A stretch of DNA of 22,252 nt from a virus. The stretch is from IMG/VR virus record IMGVR_UViG_3300002161_000039, positions 1 to 22,252 of that record; one strand, given 5' to 3'. Shown here piece by piece: positions 1 to 5,357 of this stretch. The translations under genes were made by a program, and so were the position numbers. The notes beneath the pieces were generated by a model. The model searched no databases and was not told the origin of the DNA. It saw nothing but the letters and a program-made list of their open reading frames with translations. How positions within the stretch are numbered: position 1 is the stretch's first letter; every line of letters begins with the position of its first letter.

Positions 1-563
1 GCTACGTTACTGTTCAGGCCGCCGCCTATGGCGTACAGGAAAGGCGTCCACAGGGTGTCTTTACCCGATCCAGGTAAGCCGCCGTGCAGGATCGCGTGGT
101 TAATCTTGCGGTTCGGGTTCTGCCGCTTGTACGCCATCACGTTTAAAACGTGTTCGCGCTCCATCGGGTCAGGAATCATGCGCTCGGCATGGTCAAGCCA
201 CGGCGATACGTCAGCCGGTCTGGCCTTTGGCCTCGCATCCCGCCATCGGTTGCCGTAGACCAACCCGCCACGGGCGACCAGAGCGGCCTCACCAGCGGCG
301 AACGTGATACCCTCTAGGGCATGGCCGCCCATCTCGGCACGGCTCTCATCGAACGCCACAGACGCTTCTATGCGCCGCTTGTTGTGTATCGAGGCGCACG
401 AAACGTGCCGGTACATGGCATTGAATGACTGGCGCGACAATTCACGCCGCTCAACCATGTCGAAATAACTGTCCTCGCTTCTGACATAAGCAAAGCGGCC
501 AAACCACTGTGCGGGCGTCAGTTTGCTGATGTCTCGTTCCTTAATCTCGTTCAATATGTCCAT
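1..563 (-). CDS. P-loop replicative helicase, DUF5906/D5-like (3' end beyond window)
   Basis: This open frame starts at ATG 563 and runs off the left edge; 187 codons are visible. A good SD (AGGAG, 6 nt spacing) precedes the ATG. Around residues 157-165 it reads GLPGSGKDT, a Walker A P-loop, preceded by a segment (AYKRQNPNRKINHAILHGG) that resembles the helicase domain of phage primase-helicases such as DUF5906 and the D5/NrS-1 type. The expected role is ATP-driven unwinding at the phage replication fork. The N-terminal 150 residues hold no recognisable primase motif, so the primase is either absent or encoded elsewhere. It is the last visible gene of the leftward replication operon. The Walker B, sensor and arginine-finger regions lie outside the window, so the subfamily is tentative. 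The P-loop is seen directly; helicase function is inferred from it and from the replication-gene context. Confidence 0.8.
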   Translation of the reverse strand, partial: MDILNEIKERDISKLTPAQWFGRFAYVRSEDSYFDMVERRELSRQSFNAMYRHVSCASIHNKRRIEASVAFDESRAEMGGHALEGITFAAGEAALVARGGLVYGNRWRDARPKARPADVSPWLDHAERMIPDPMEREHVLNVMAYKRQNPNRKINHAILHGGLPGSGKDTLWTPFLYAIGGGLNSNV

Positions 564-658
564 TGCAAACTCCTAACCCATCAGATAGTCTGACTGGGCA
601 TCGTCCCTCCCAAGTGGTTTGGTTGGGCATCGTTAGTTTCTCCTGTTACAGAGTCCTT

Positions 659-683
659 GCCCCGCTTCGGCGGGGCTTTTTTT
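659..683 (+). terminator. Intrinsic terminator, plus-strand orientation
   Basis: A perfect 7-bp stem (GCCCCGC, 659-665, with GCGGGGC, 670-676) closes a TTCG tetraloop in the very stable C(UUCG)G context. Seven T residues follow at 677-683. All of this is correct only for RNA read on the plus strand. Read on the minus strand, the direction of the flanking genes, the stem is preceded by A's and followed by AAGGAC, which would not terminate. The T-run overlaps the stop codon of the neighbouring minus-strand gene. It probably blocks rightward or antisense transcription entering this operon. Confidence 0.7.
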
Positions 684-996
684 ATCCCTGCCGCTTGTTG
701 GCCTGGATTGTTCTCCACGTATCTAAAATTATTTTTTCGCTCTCACGCTTGTTCGCCATTTTGCTATACACGGCCATCGCCGCGCAGTAGCGATCATGCG
801 CTTCTTTGGTTGTGGGATGGGTGGCAGCAGTCGCTTGCTTCTGTGCCACCGTACCCTCTGCGTGCGAGAAAACGGTTTCGCGGATTGCTTTAAAGGCATA
901 TTCCGCACGCTCGACCTCTGCTTTGGCGAGCGCACAAGGCTCGTCGGTATCGACTAGATACCGCAAAGCCTTCTCTGCTCTCTCGTCGCTGATCAT
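682..996 (-). CDS. Hypothetical phage protein, helical, 104 aa
   Basis: ATG 996 directly abuts the TAA of the upstream 91-aa gene, and the frame ends at 682 inside the T-run of the plus-strand terminator. The protein is charged and predicted by eye to be nearly all helical, with repeated acidic and basic clusters (RAEKALRYLVDTDEP, KAEVERAEYAFKAI) and no membrane segment, signal peptide or catalytic motif. Small proteins of this type often sit beside exonuclease or recombination genes in phage replication operons, which matches its place just after the YqaJ exonuclease and the 91-aa protein. I do not recognise its function. A role as an accessory or scaffold protein in recombination would be inference from position only. 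A 119-nt gap separates it from the helicase gene, the largest gap in this operon. Confidence 0.75.
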   Translation of the reverse strand: MISDERAEKALRYLVDTDEPCALAKAEVERAEYAFKAIRETVFSHAEGTVAQKQATAATHPTTKEAHDRYCAAMAVYSKMANKRESEKIILDTWRTIQANKRQG

Positions 997-1272
997 TTAG
1001 AACCCCAGCGGATCGTTCAGATCAGCCTTTGCCCAGTTGTCCTCAGTCAGAGTACCAGCAGGCATCTCGTTCTTCGGCGGAATCTTTTGGCCTTCCTTCA
1101 ACTGGACGCTAATGGACAAAAAGTTGTTGCCCTGCTTGCTGGCCTTCTTCCAGGCTGACAGCCGGTACTCCGTACCGCCCACGTTTATGTCACCAGTAAA
1201 GTCAGGACGTTTTTCGTTGCCTTTCTTATCGTTCGGAAACAAAACGCCACGGTTCGTGTTATCAAAATTCAC
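997..1272 (-). CDS. Small DUF736-like protein, possibly DNA-binding
   Basis: A 91-aa protein whose ATG overlaps the stop of the exonuclease gene by 4 nt (ATGA), so translation is probably coupled. The sequence opens with FDNTNRGVLFPNDKKGNEKR and continues with a strand-rich part (FTGDINVGGTEYRLSAWKK, then FLSISVQLKEGQ). This pattern is common among small phage and plasmid proteins grouped with DUF736. The many basic residues, short beta strands and position beside an exonuclease and an annealing protein suggest a nucleic-acid-binding accessory, perhaps a small OB-like single-strand binder. That function is inference. The family resemblance is from memory of the pattern and has not been searched. 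Confidence 0.75.
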   Translation of the reverse strand: MNFDNTNRGVLFPNDKKGNEKRPDFTGDINVGGTEYRLSAWKKASKQGNNFLSISVQLKEGQKIPPKNEMPAGTLTEDNWAKADLNDPLGF

Positions 1273-1877
1273 AGGCTCATCTCCTTCAGTTTTGCCACTT
1301 TAACATCGAGTTCAGCAAGGAATTCGCTGACCTCTTTCTCTAACAAGGTAATGCAGTCTGTATCCCTCGGGATACGCACTACGAGCAACTGTAGGCTCTC
1401 GGGCATACGTGGATCGTATGAAACCCAGTCGCACCAATCTGCACCTTCGCAAGCCATTTGCCATTGCATCTGGTAAAAGTATTTTTGAGGCGGCTCACGC
1501 TCAAAAAGGTACTCGATGTGCGTTGCCGTACTCGGGCATTTGATCTCGACGATCCCTGCGCCGACGATGCCATCGGGTGACGCACCAGACATCGGGATGG
1601 TCGGGTGGTCGATAAAGCCCACCTCGGTGACAAGTTCGCCCACCTTGGCGCTGTACGCATCACGGGCTGCGGCTTCTTGCTCAACGCCCCACTCCATTGC
1701 TGCGTTGCTGAACCCTTCGGTCGGCTTGCCGGTTAGACGTTCGCACACCAACTGCGCCATGTAGTTAGCGCGGCTGGCTGCGTAGCCAGTCTTAGTGCGA
1801 GCCACTACGTCAGCCACCTTCGAGGCAGTCACCTTGCCAAGTCTGGCGGCGTGCCATTCTGCTGATCGCTGTTCCAT
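1269..1877 (-). CDS. YqaJ/lambda-type exonuclease (PD-(D/E)XK)
   Basis: A 202-aa alkaline-exonuclease-type protein that would digest one strand from double-strand ends and hand the 3' single strand to an annealing protein. The start MEQRSAEWHAARLGKVTAS at 1877 is the family's usual N-terminus. It has a strong SD (AAGGTGG) about 6 nt upstream and lies 1 nt past the stop of the preceding gene; an in-frame ATG at 1928 is less likely. Motifs are seen in order: R12-G14 with TASK 17-20 near the N-terminus, EWG at 62-64, SPDG at 100-103 with the catalytic Asp, EIK at 111-113 (the E-x-K), and QMQWQMA at 136-142. Length fits the YqaJ family (about 200-220 aa). It shares an operon with the ERF protein, forming a complete two-component recombination pair. 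Confidence 0.93.
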   Translation of the reverse strand: MEQRSAEWHAARLGKVTASKVADVVARTKTGYAASRANYMAQLVCERLTGKPTEGFSNAAMEWGVEQEAAARDAYSAKVGELVTEVGFIDHPTIPMSGASPDGIVGAGIVEIKCPSTATHIEYLFEREPPQKYFYQMQWQMACEGADWCDWVSYDPRMPESLQLLVVRIPRDTDCITLLEKEVSEFLAELDVKVAKLKEMSL

Positions 1878-1878
1878 A

Positions 1879-2586
1879 TCAAACCACCTTATAATCTTTA
1901 AAAACGGCGCCACGAGCGGGATCGCCAACTTTGCACGACTTTACCCAAACCGTTTTCCCGTTCGGTAAACGCCGATGATGCCCTCGACGCTCATGGAATC
2001 GCGGCGATGCGTGCGTGCCGCCGTGATCCTCGCTACTAATCTTTTTTCCACTGACAATCAGTGTTCGCCACGTATAAATTGGCGGCTTGTTTCGCTCTAG
2101 TCTTTTCTTGTTGATAAAGTTATCAATAGTTGGAATTGATGCCTTCGTTGGCATATTTGCAAGCCGTTGATACAACATCGCAATTAAAGTCAGACCCCAG
2201 TTGCGATTATCAATATCTTGCTGCGTCTCGCCTTCTTTGCGAGTTAAGAACAACTGACCGTCACGAATTGAATATATCGCTGTCGTTAATAACTTCGGAA
2301 GATGCTCTCCGTATCTAATCACCACGGAAAACTTAATACCGACTTCCGGGTCATCTCCCTCCAAAGTCATCAAGACTTCGTGAGACACTTTGTTGTGCTG
2401 CGCCTGATATACCAAGACGGTCTTATCAAACGGAGGCCGATATGTTGTTAGCCACAATTCTGGCTCAACGTGTACCGCGTGATCAGTTGGAATTGATCCG
2501 CTTAAATCAAACCAATGCCATTCGCACGGGTTTTTCGACGTAGCAACCCACGTCTTAACCATGCGTTGTAAAAGCGCACTCATCAT
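1879..2586 (-). CDS. Conserved phage protein of unknown function, 235 aa
   Basis: Two adjacent ATGs at 2586 and 2583 are both possible starts. The first gives a 4-nt overlap with the upstream gene, while the second has the better SD spacing (GGAG, 7 nt). Residues 1-140 form an alpha/beta part with aromatic strands (EWHWFDLSG, ELWLTTYRPPFDKTVLVYQ), resembling no enzyme I can name. The last 45 residues carry a compact basic segment, GGTHASPRFHERRGHHRR, then LPNGKTVWVKSCKVGDP and KDYKV. I recall this C-terminal signature as recurrent in phage proteins, without a function. The histidine and arginine density suggests metal or nucleic-acid binding, which is inference. It sits immediately before the exonuclease, so a role in replication or recombination is plausible. 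Confidence 0.85.
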   Translation of the reverse strand: MMSALLQRMVKTWVATSKNPCEWHWFDLSGSIPTDHAVHVEPELWLTTYRPPFDKTVLVYQAQHNKVSHEVLMTLEGDDPEVGIKFSVVIRYGEHLPKLLTTAIYSIRDGQLFLTRKEGETQQDIDNRNWGLTLIAMLYQRLANMPTKASIPTIDNFINKKRLERNKPPIYTWRTLIVSGKKISSEDHGGTHASPRFHERRGHHRRLPNGKTVWVKSCKVGDPARGAVFKDYKVV

Positions 2587-2774
2587 TCCTCTCCTGTGTC
2601 TTTTATGGGATCAAACTTGAACCACTCGCAGATTTCATGCATCACGGCTTGACTGACTTTTTCTGTAACACCGTCAATCAACGACTCATCGCTATGCTTA
2701 AACGCACGATGCAGCCCTCGGGTGACGCCAATCTCAACGCACATCTCAATCAGTTTGTAGGTGTCTGGCTTCAT
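2583..2774 (-). CDS. Hypothetical protein, 63 aa
   Basis: The chosen start is ATG 2774 (MKPDTYKLIEMCVEIG), which overlaps the stop of the previous gene as ATGA; an in-frame ATG at 2795 would overlap 25 nt and is less likely. The protein is small and helical, with an acidic tail (FDPIKDTGEE), and has no membrane segment, signal peptide or recognised motif. It is translationally linked on both sides, between a basic HTH-like protein and the 235-aa unknown. I cannot assign a function; it belongs to the early/replication operon by position. Confidence 0.7.
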   Translation of the reverse strand: MKPDTYKLIEMCVEIGVTRGLHRAFKHSDESLIDGVTEKVSQAVMHEICEWFKFDPIKDTGEE

Positions 2775-2995
2775 TGCAGTTCTCCTTGTTTCCACAGGAT
2801 GTAGTCGTACTGCTTGATGCCGCGCTGTAAGGCCGTGCCGATCACGCTCTGACGCACGCCCCAGGCTTGCACCAAGTCACGGTAGCGGATGCGCCGACAC
2901 TCTTCCTCGGCCTCTCGCTTACGCTCCAGCAGCACCTTGTACTGCTCGATGCTTAAGCGCAGGTTGTAGCGGGACGGCTTGGTATATATGTTCAT
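2771..2995 (-). CDS. Small basic protein, possible DNA-binding helix-turn-helix
   Basis: A 74-aa basic protein starting at ATG 2995, which overlaps the upstream stop as ATGA. A long charged helix (SIEQYKVLLERKREAEEECR, residues 15-34) is followed by YRDLVQAWGVRQSVIGTALQ (38-57). That segment reads like a helix-turn-helix, with a turn at the AWG residues and a possible recognition helix RQSVIGTALQRG. No catalytic motif or hydrophobic segment is present. It could be a small DNA-binding regulator of the leftward operon or an accessory to replication. The HTH reading is my interpretation of spacing and residue pattern and is not certain. Confidence 0.72.
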   Translation of the reverse strand: MNIYTKPSRYNLRLSIEQYKVLLERKREAEEECRRIRYRDLVQAWGVRQSVIGTALQRGIKQYDYILWKQGELQ

Positions 2996-3486
2996 TTCGG
3001 TATCTCCAGTCGAAGATACTTCGGGTCAAGCAATCGCGTGTTCTGCGCGTAATCCGATGGTGTGCCGTGCTGCCATGCAAGGTCATACGGAAACCAACCC
3101 AGAATCTCAACCGAACGAAGTTCTGGCATTACCGGTTTGGCGACAAACAACACTAAACGCTTGCCGACTTGATGCTCACGCACCGCAGCCGAGTCACTCG
3201 TCCTGACGCGCCGCACTTCTATGTTCGTGCCAACGTCCGGCAAGTCCTTGAACTTGTCGTGATCGCGCGCATCCCAAACGTGTGCGTGCCAGTAGCGGTT
3301 AGTCCACTTAGCCACGGCCAACTCGGCTGCACACGCTGCAACCTGTGCCGTGCGTTCATCTTCCATGCGCTTCTGGTCGTAGTGCGCCGCGTTGCCGCTG
3401 TGCCATCGAGCAGACGCACGACGCGCACCGACAAGGCTCACCAAGTCAAACTCCCATGTTTGCAATTCAACTAACGGCCTAATCAT
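2992..3486 (-). CDS. Hypothetical protein, possible PD-(D/E)XK-like fold, 164 aa
   Basis: The start MIRPLVELQ at ATG 3486 overlaps the previous stop as ATGA and is preferred to an in-frame start at 3507. Residues about 20-60 hold a helix with H and D/E residues. The core that follows reads LPDVGTNIEVRRVRT, then KRLVLFVAKP and VEILGWFPYDLAW. The order D-x(n)-E-V-R, then a hydrophobic strand, then a strand ending GW is what I would expect of a small restriction-endonuclease-like protein in phage recombination operons. The canonical lysine of E-x-K is replaced by arginine (EVR), so it may be inactive or a different fold. Function is unassigned. The context, between the ERF gene and the exonuclease in the same operon, suggests a DNA metabolism role. 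Confidence 0.75.
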   Translation of the reverse strand: MIRPLVELQTWEFDLVSLVGARRASARWHSGNAAHYDQKRMEDERTAQVAACAAELAVAKWTNRYWHAHVWDARDHDKFKDLPDVGTNIEVRRVRTSDSAAVREHQVGKRLVLFVAKPVMPELRSVEILGWFPYDLAWQHGTPSDYAQNTRLLDPKYLRLEIPK

Positions 3487-3767
3487 AGCGGTGGAACCTC
3501 GTACCAACTTCGCACGATCCGCACAGCCTCAAGGTGGTCGCGCAGAACGCGAAGGTCTTGCGTCTTGTTCTTGACGAAGAAGCCGTGCTTCCAGTCACCG
3601 GCTAACCGTTCTTCAATAATCTGTTCCAAACTGGCCTCCGTGGTCGTCAGCGAGTAACGGACGATGTACGCAGATACGTCGTCGATTACTTGCCGGAGAG
3701 TTGGGTCTTGCGGGTTGAGAAGATCGGCAAGTGGGTCTTTCTTTGTTCGGCGCTTAGACTTTTCCAT
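3483..3767 (-). CDS. Hypothetical protein overlapping the ERF gene, 94 aa
   Basis: This frame begins at ATG 3767, inside the last 82 nt of the ERF gene, and ends by sharing ATGA with the next gene. A GGAG lies about 11 nt upstream of the start. The N-terminus is very basic (MEKSKRRTKKDPLADLL). The remainder looks helical, then ends in KTQDLRVLRDHLEAVRIVRSWYEVPPL. No motif is recognised. The long overlap is unusual for this operon, where 4-nt overlaps are the rule, and could mean the true start is further downstream. However, no later ATG exists in the frame, and the protein-like composition continues up to the first Met. The basic tail suggests contact with nucleic acid or with the acidic C-terminal part of the annealing protein; that is inference. 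Confidence 0.68.
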   Translation of the reverse strand: MEKSKRRTKKDPLADLLNPQDPTLRQVIDDVSAYIVRYSLTTTEASLEQIIEERLAGDWKHGFFVKNKTQDLRVLRDHLEAVRIVRSWYEVPPL

Positions 3768-4261
3768 ACGGCGTTCAACTCCTCGATAGTGGTGGCGGCA
3801 TCTACAGACGCTTCAACAGCAGGGTCAGTCGCAGAGACTTCGTGCGTGTGGGCGTCAGCGTCGTTATCGCCCTCGGTCGGGATACAGAAGGCTTGGAAGG
3901 CTGCGTACTTGTAAGCCGCAGACATCGCCTTGTTGCTGGCCTTGTCGCCAGAGTCCATCGCCTCGCCTACCGTGATGACCGTGTGCTTGCTGCCGTCCTC
4001 GGCTGCTACAAAGTCGAACTCAACAGTCAGCGTGACGTAAAACAACGCCGTGCCTTGGCGGTTCTGGCGCTCGATAACCTGGCGGTCAGTCACGCGAGGC
4101 AGGATGCACAAGCCGTGCTTTGACAGCATGGGCGAGAGCGCACCGTACACAGCGTCGATGCCACGGAAAGCGTAGCCCTGTGATGTGTTCTTGCTGTCCT
4201 TGCTGATACCGATCTTGGACAGTTCGGCGGTAACGGCAGCAATCTTCTCGTAGACTTTCAT
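3686..4261 (-). CDS. erf: ERF-family single-strand annealing recombinase
   Basis: A 191-aa protein starting at ATG 4261, overlapping the upstream stop by 4 nt. The N-terminal 130 residues match the ERF superfamily pattern: AAVTAELSKIGISKDSKN, then GYAFRGIDAVYGALSPMLSK, then a strand with FYVTLTVEFDFV, and GEAMDSGDKASNKAMSAAYK before YAAFQAFCIPTE. ERF proteins form rings that anneal complementary single strands, working in P22 for circularisation and recombination of phage DNA. Residues 131-150 are acidic (EGDNDADAHTHE), followed by a helical C-terminus, as in many ERF proteins. It shares the operon with the YqaJ exonuclease four genes downstream. The family call is strong. The gene symbol is by analogy with P22. 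Confidence 0.93.
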   Translation of the reverse strand: MKVYEKIAAVTAELSKIGISKDSKNTSQGYAFRGIDAVYGALSPMLSKHGLCILPRVTDRQVIERQNRQGTALFYVTLTVEFDFVAAEDGSKHTVITVGEAMDSGDKASNKAMSAAYKYAAFQAFCIPTEGDNDADAHTHEVSATDPAVEASVDAATTIEELNAVWKSLSAEQRKTHLPIFSTRKTQLSGK

Positions 4262-4473
4262 TGTGGTTCCCTCAGTTTGGCGGATGCAGCATCAATAGCA
4301 GCGAGGCACTCGGCAAATGCCTGGTGCAATTTGAAAGCGCCTTCGGCTTCGATGCGGTTGAGTTCGTTCAAGCCTTCGATGACGTTGAAGGCTGCGTGTT
4401 CGTACCGGCAGTGCAGTTCCATGAGCCGGTCGCGCTCCTGCTCTTGCAGGATGCGGAAGTCGTCTTGTTCCAT
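4258..4473 (-). CDS. First gene of leftward operon, small coiled-coil protein
   Basis: The start ATG 4473 has GGAG 6 nt upstream and lies about 30 nt downstream of the predicted leftward transcription start. An in-frame ATG at 4572 would lie upstream of that promoter, inside the neighbouring Cro-like gene, and is rejected. The 71-aa protein is highly charged and probably one long helical hairpin (EQDDFRILQEQERDRLMEL, then GLNELNRIEAEGAFKLHQA), ending SAKLREPQ. No catalytic residues are recognised. As the first product of the operon carrying erf and the exonuclease, it may be an early regulatory or host-interaction protein, which is a positional inference only. Confidence 0.75.
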   Translation of the reverse strand: MEQDDFRILQEQERDRLMELHCRYEHAAFNVIEGLNELNRIEAEGAFKLHQAFAECLAAIDAASAKLREPQ

Positions 4474-4510
4474 CGTAGTCTCCAGTAAGCGGGGCCGATC
4501 CCCGGAGTTA

Positions 4511-4538
4511 AGTATACGCATGTTGACTATGGTGTCAA
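4511..4538 (-). promoter_or_regulatory. Leftward early promoter, sigma70-like
   Basis: On the minus strand, TTGACA (a perfect -35; plus positions 4538-4533) is followed by a 16-nt spacer and TATACT (5/6 to the -10 consensus; 4516-4511). Transcription would begin near 4504, about 30 nt before the ATG at 4473. A GGGG/CCCC inverted repeat (4490-4504) lies at the start of the predicted leader. It should drive the leftward replication operon. Confidence 0.7.
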
Positions 4539-4540
4539 CA
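4521..4540. promoter_or_regulatory. Palindromic operator between divergent promoters
   Basis: A perfect 7+7 bp inverted repeat, TGTTGAC, 6-nt centre, GTCAACA. Its left arm contains the -35 of the rightward promoter and its right arm the -35 of the leftward promoter. The 20-bp length and dyad symmetry suit a dimeric HTH repressor such as the Cro-like protein encoded 18 nt downstream. Binding would block both promoters at once. The palindrome and promoters are seen directly; the protein that binds is inferred. Confidence 0.65.
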
Positions 4541-4551
4541 GTCGTTACAGT
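4523..4551 (+). promoter_or_regulatory. Rightward promoter of the Cro-like gene, apparently leaderless
   Basis: TTGACT (4523-4528) and TACAGT (4546-4551) are separated by an optimal 17-nt spacer. The expected start site, 6-7 nt after the -10, coincides with the ATG at 4558, and no SD lies between. The -35 is inside the palindromic operator, so autoregulation is likely. Confidence 0.62.
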
Positions 4552-4557
4552 GCGCCC

Positions 4558-4731
4558 ATGACACCGAAGCAACTACTGAAGATTTATGGTTCCCAAGCGG
4601 AGATCGCTCGGGCGTTAGGCGTGACTCGTCAGGCCGTGCTGCGTTGGTTTAAGGAAAACAAGATTCCTGCCCTGCGGCTGTATCAGATTGAATGTGTGGT
4701 GAAGCCCAATGATCCAGCAGCAGATCGTTAG
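4558..4731 (+). CDS. Cro-like helix-turn-helix transcription regulator, 57 aa
   Basis: The frame ATG 4558 to TAG 4731 encodes 57 residues beginning MTPKQLLKIYGSQAEIARAL and continuing GVTRQAVLRWFKENKIPALR. This is a typical Cro/YdaS-type HTH: SQAEIARALGV as the first helix and turn, TRQAVLRWFKE as the recognition helix, and KIPALRLYQIE as the usual closing segment. It should bind DNA as a dimer and repress early promoters. The divergent leftward operon and the perfect palindrome just upstream fit a Cro- or repressor-type switch. The gene is too short to be picked up by simple length filters. Its 3' end overlaps the next gene by 23 nt. There is no SD, and the -10 lies 6 nt before the ATG, so the mRNA may be leaderless, as for lambda cI from PRM. 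No second (CI-like) repressor is visible in the window. Confidence 0.85.
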   Translation: MTPKQLLKIYGSQAEIARALGVTRQAVLRWFKENKIPALRLYQIECVVKPNDPAADR

Positions 4732-5023
4732 TAGCGACATCTCGTGGGCGTCGCAGGCCAACGTCCGGTATTGGGAGTCGGTAAGGAATAATCCTTACCA
4801 TAAACTCCGGTTAGCCGATGCGTACCTTGCCCGGATCAACGTAGGCGAGTGGTCGCAGCGGGCAGAGCGCACGTCGTGGCTTAAGAACTACGTGGGCGAC
4901 ATCCTCCGCAGCCTGACCGACGTAAAGGAAGCGTATGGCGACCCGCACATCCGTGGCATGGTCAGGGAGTTGTGGGGCGAACCTGGCGTGACGCGATTGA
5001 AGGCAAGGGCGGAAGCGGCATAA
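4709..5023 (+). CDS. Hypothetical phage protein, 104 aa
   Basis: ATG 4709 lies within the last 23 nt of the Cro-like gene, so translation is probably coupled; a GGTGA sequence about 6 nt upstream could serve as SD. The protein is rich in Trp, Tyr and Arg (SDISWASQANVRYWESVRNN, EWSQRAERTSWLKNYVGDIL). It looks helical and basic, with no catalytic or membrane motif. The final segment (VRELWGEPGVTRLKARAEAA) is again amphipathic. I do not recognise the family. Its location between a Cro-like regulator and a nuclease suggests an early regulatory or DNA-handling role, by position only. The stop TAA (5021-5023) lies inside the -10-like sequence of the next gene. Confidence 0.78.
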   Translation: MIQQQIVSSDISWASQANVRYWESVRNNPYHKLRLADAYLARINVGEWSQRAERTSWLKNYVGDILRSLTDVKEAYGDPHIRGMVRELWGEPGVTRLKARAEAA

Positions 5024-5024
5024 T
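4997..5024 (+). promoter_or_regulatory. Promoter of the VRR-NUC gene, apparently leaderless
   Basis: TTGAAG (4997-5002; 4/6 to the -35), a 16-nt spacer and CATAAT (5019-5024; 5/6 to the -10) lie inside the end of the previous gene. The -10 ends 6 nt before the ATG at 5031, the same spacing as at two other genes of this cluster. There is no well-placed SD. Confidence 0.5.
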
Positions 5025-5030
5025 AGGCCG

Positions 5031-5339
5031 ATGCGCTACGCCAAACGTCGGGACAACAACCACACGGATATAGTCGAAGCCCTCCGCAAGGCCAACTTCG
5101 AGGTCATCGACTTTGCCAGCGCCGGTCACGACATCCCTGACCTGCTCGCCATTAAGCCCATGCACGACGGCATGGCGTGGATATGTTGGGTAGAGGTCAA
5201 GGCGAAGGGCGGGCGGCTCTCAGACGGCCAGAAGCGCTTTAGGGGGCTGTTTGAGCCTAGGGGCGAGTGGTACGAAGGCAGGGACGCCGACGACACCGTG
5301 TGCGCCTTACAAGCCCTGTACTTGCAGCGGCTTAAATAA
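5031..5339 (+). CDS. VRR-NUC-type PD-(D/E)XK nuclease
   Basis: A 102-aa compact nuclease. The core reads HDIPDLLAIKP (D37) followed by WICWVEVKAKGGRLSDGQ, giving the D...E-x-K arrangement (E55, K57) and a Gln (Q67) on the next helix. It starts with RDNNHTDIVEALRKANFEV, a helix typical of the VRR-NUC family. Such phage proteins cut branched or single-stranded DNA and may resolve recombination or replication intermediates. Length (about 100 aa) fits stand-alone viral VRR-NUC proteins. All key residues look intact. The start ATG 5031 follows an apparent leaderless promoter and lies 7 nt past the previous stop. The domain call is firm; the substrate is inferred from the family. Confidence 0.88.
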   Translation: MRYAKRRDNNHTDIVEALRKANFEVIDFASAGHDIPDLLAIKPMHDGMAWICWVEVKAKGGRLSDGQKRFRGLFEPRGEWYEGRDADDTVCALQALYLQRLK

Positions 5340-5351
5340 TTCGTTTACAAT
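5322..5351 (+). promoter_or_regulatory. Possible leaderless promoter of the 87-aa gene
   Basis: TACAAT (5346-5351; 5/6 to the -10) ends 6 nt before ATG 5358. The flank TTACAATAGCGCCATGA closely echoes TTACAGTGCGCCCATGA at the Cro-like gene. The -35 is weak (TTGCAG at 5322-5327, 18-nt spacer). There is no SD. Confidence 0.45.
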
Positions 5352-5357
5352 AGCGCC

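Noticed and set aside
4474-4572. Upstream in-frame ATG (4572) for the first leftward gene
   Set aside because: It lies upstream of the predicted leftward promoter and inside the Cro-like gene; ATG 4473 has a proper SD.
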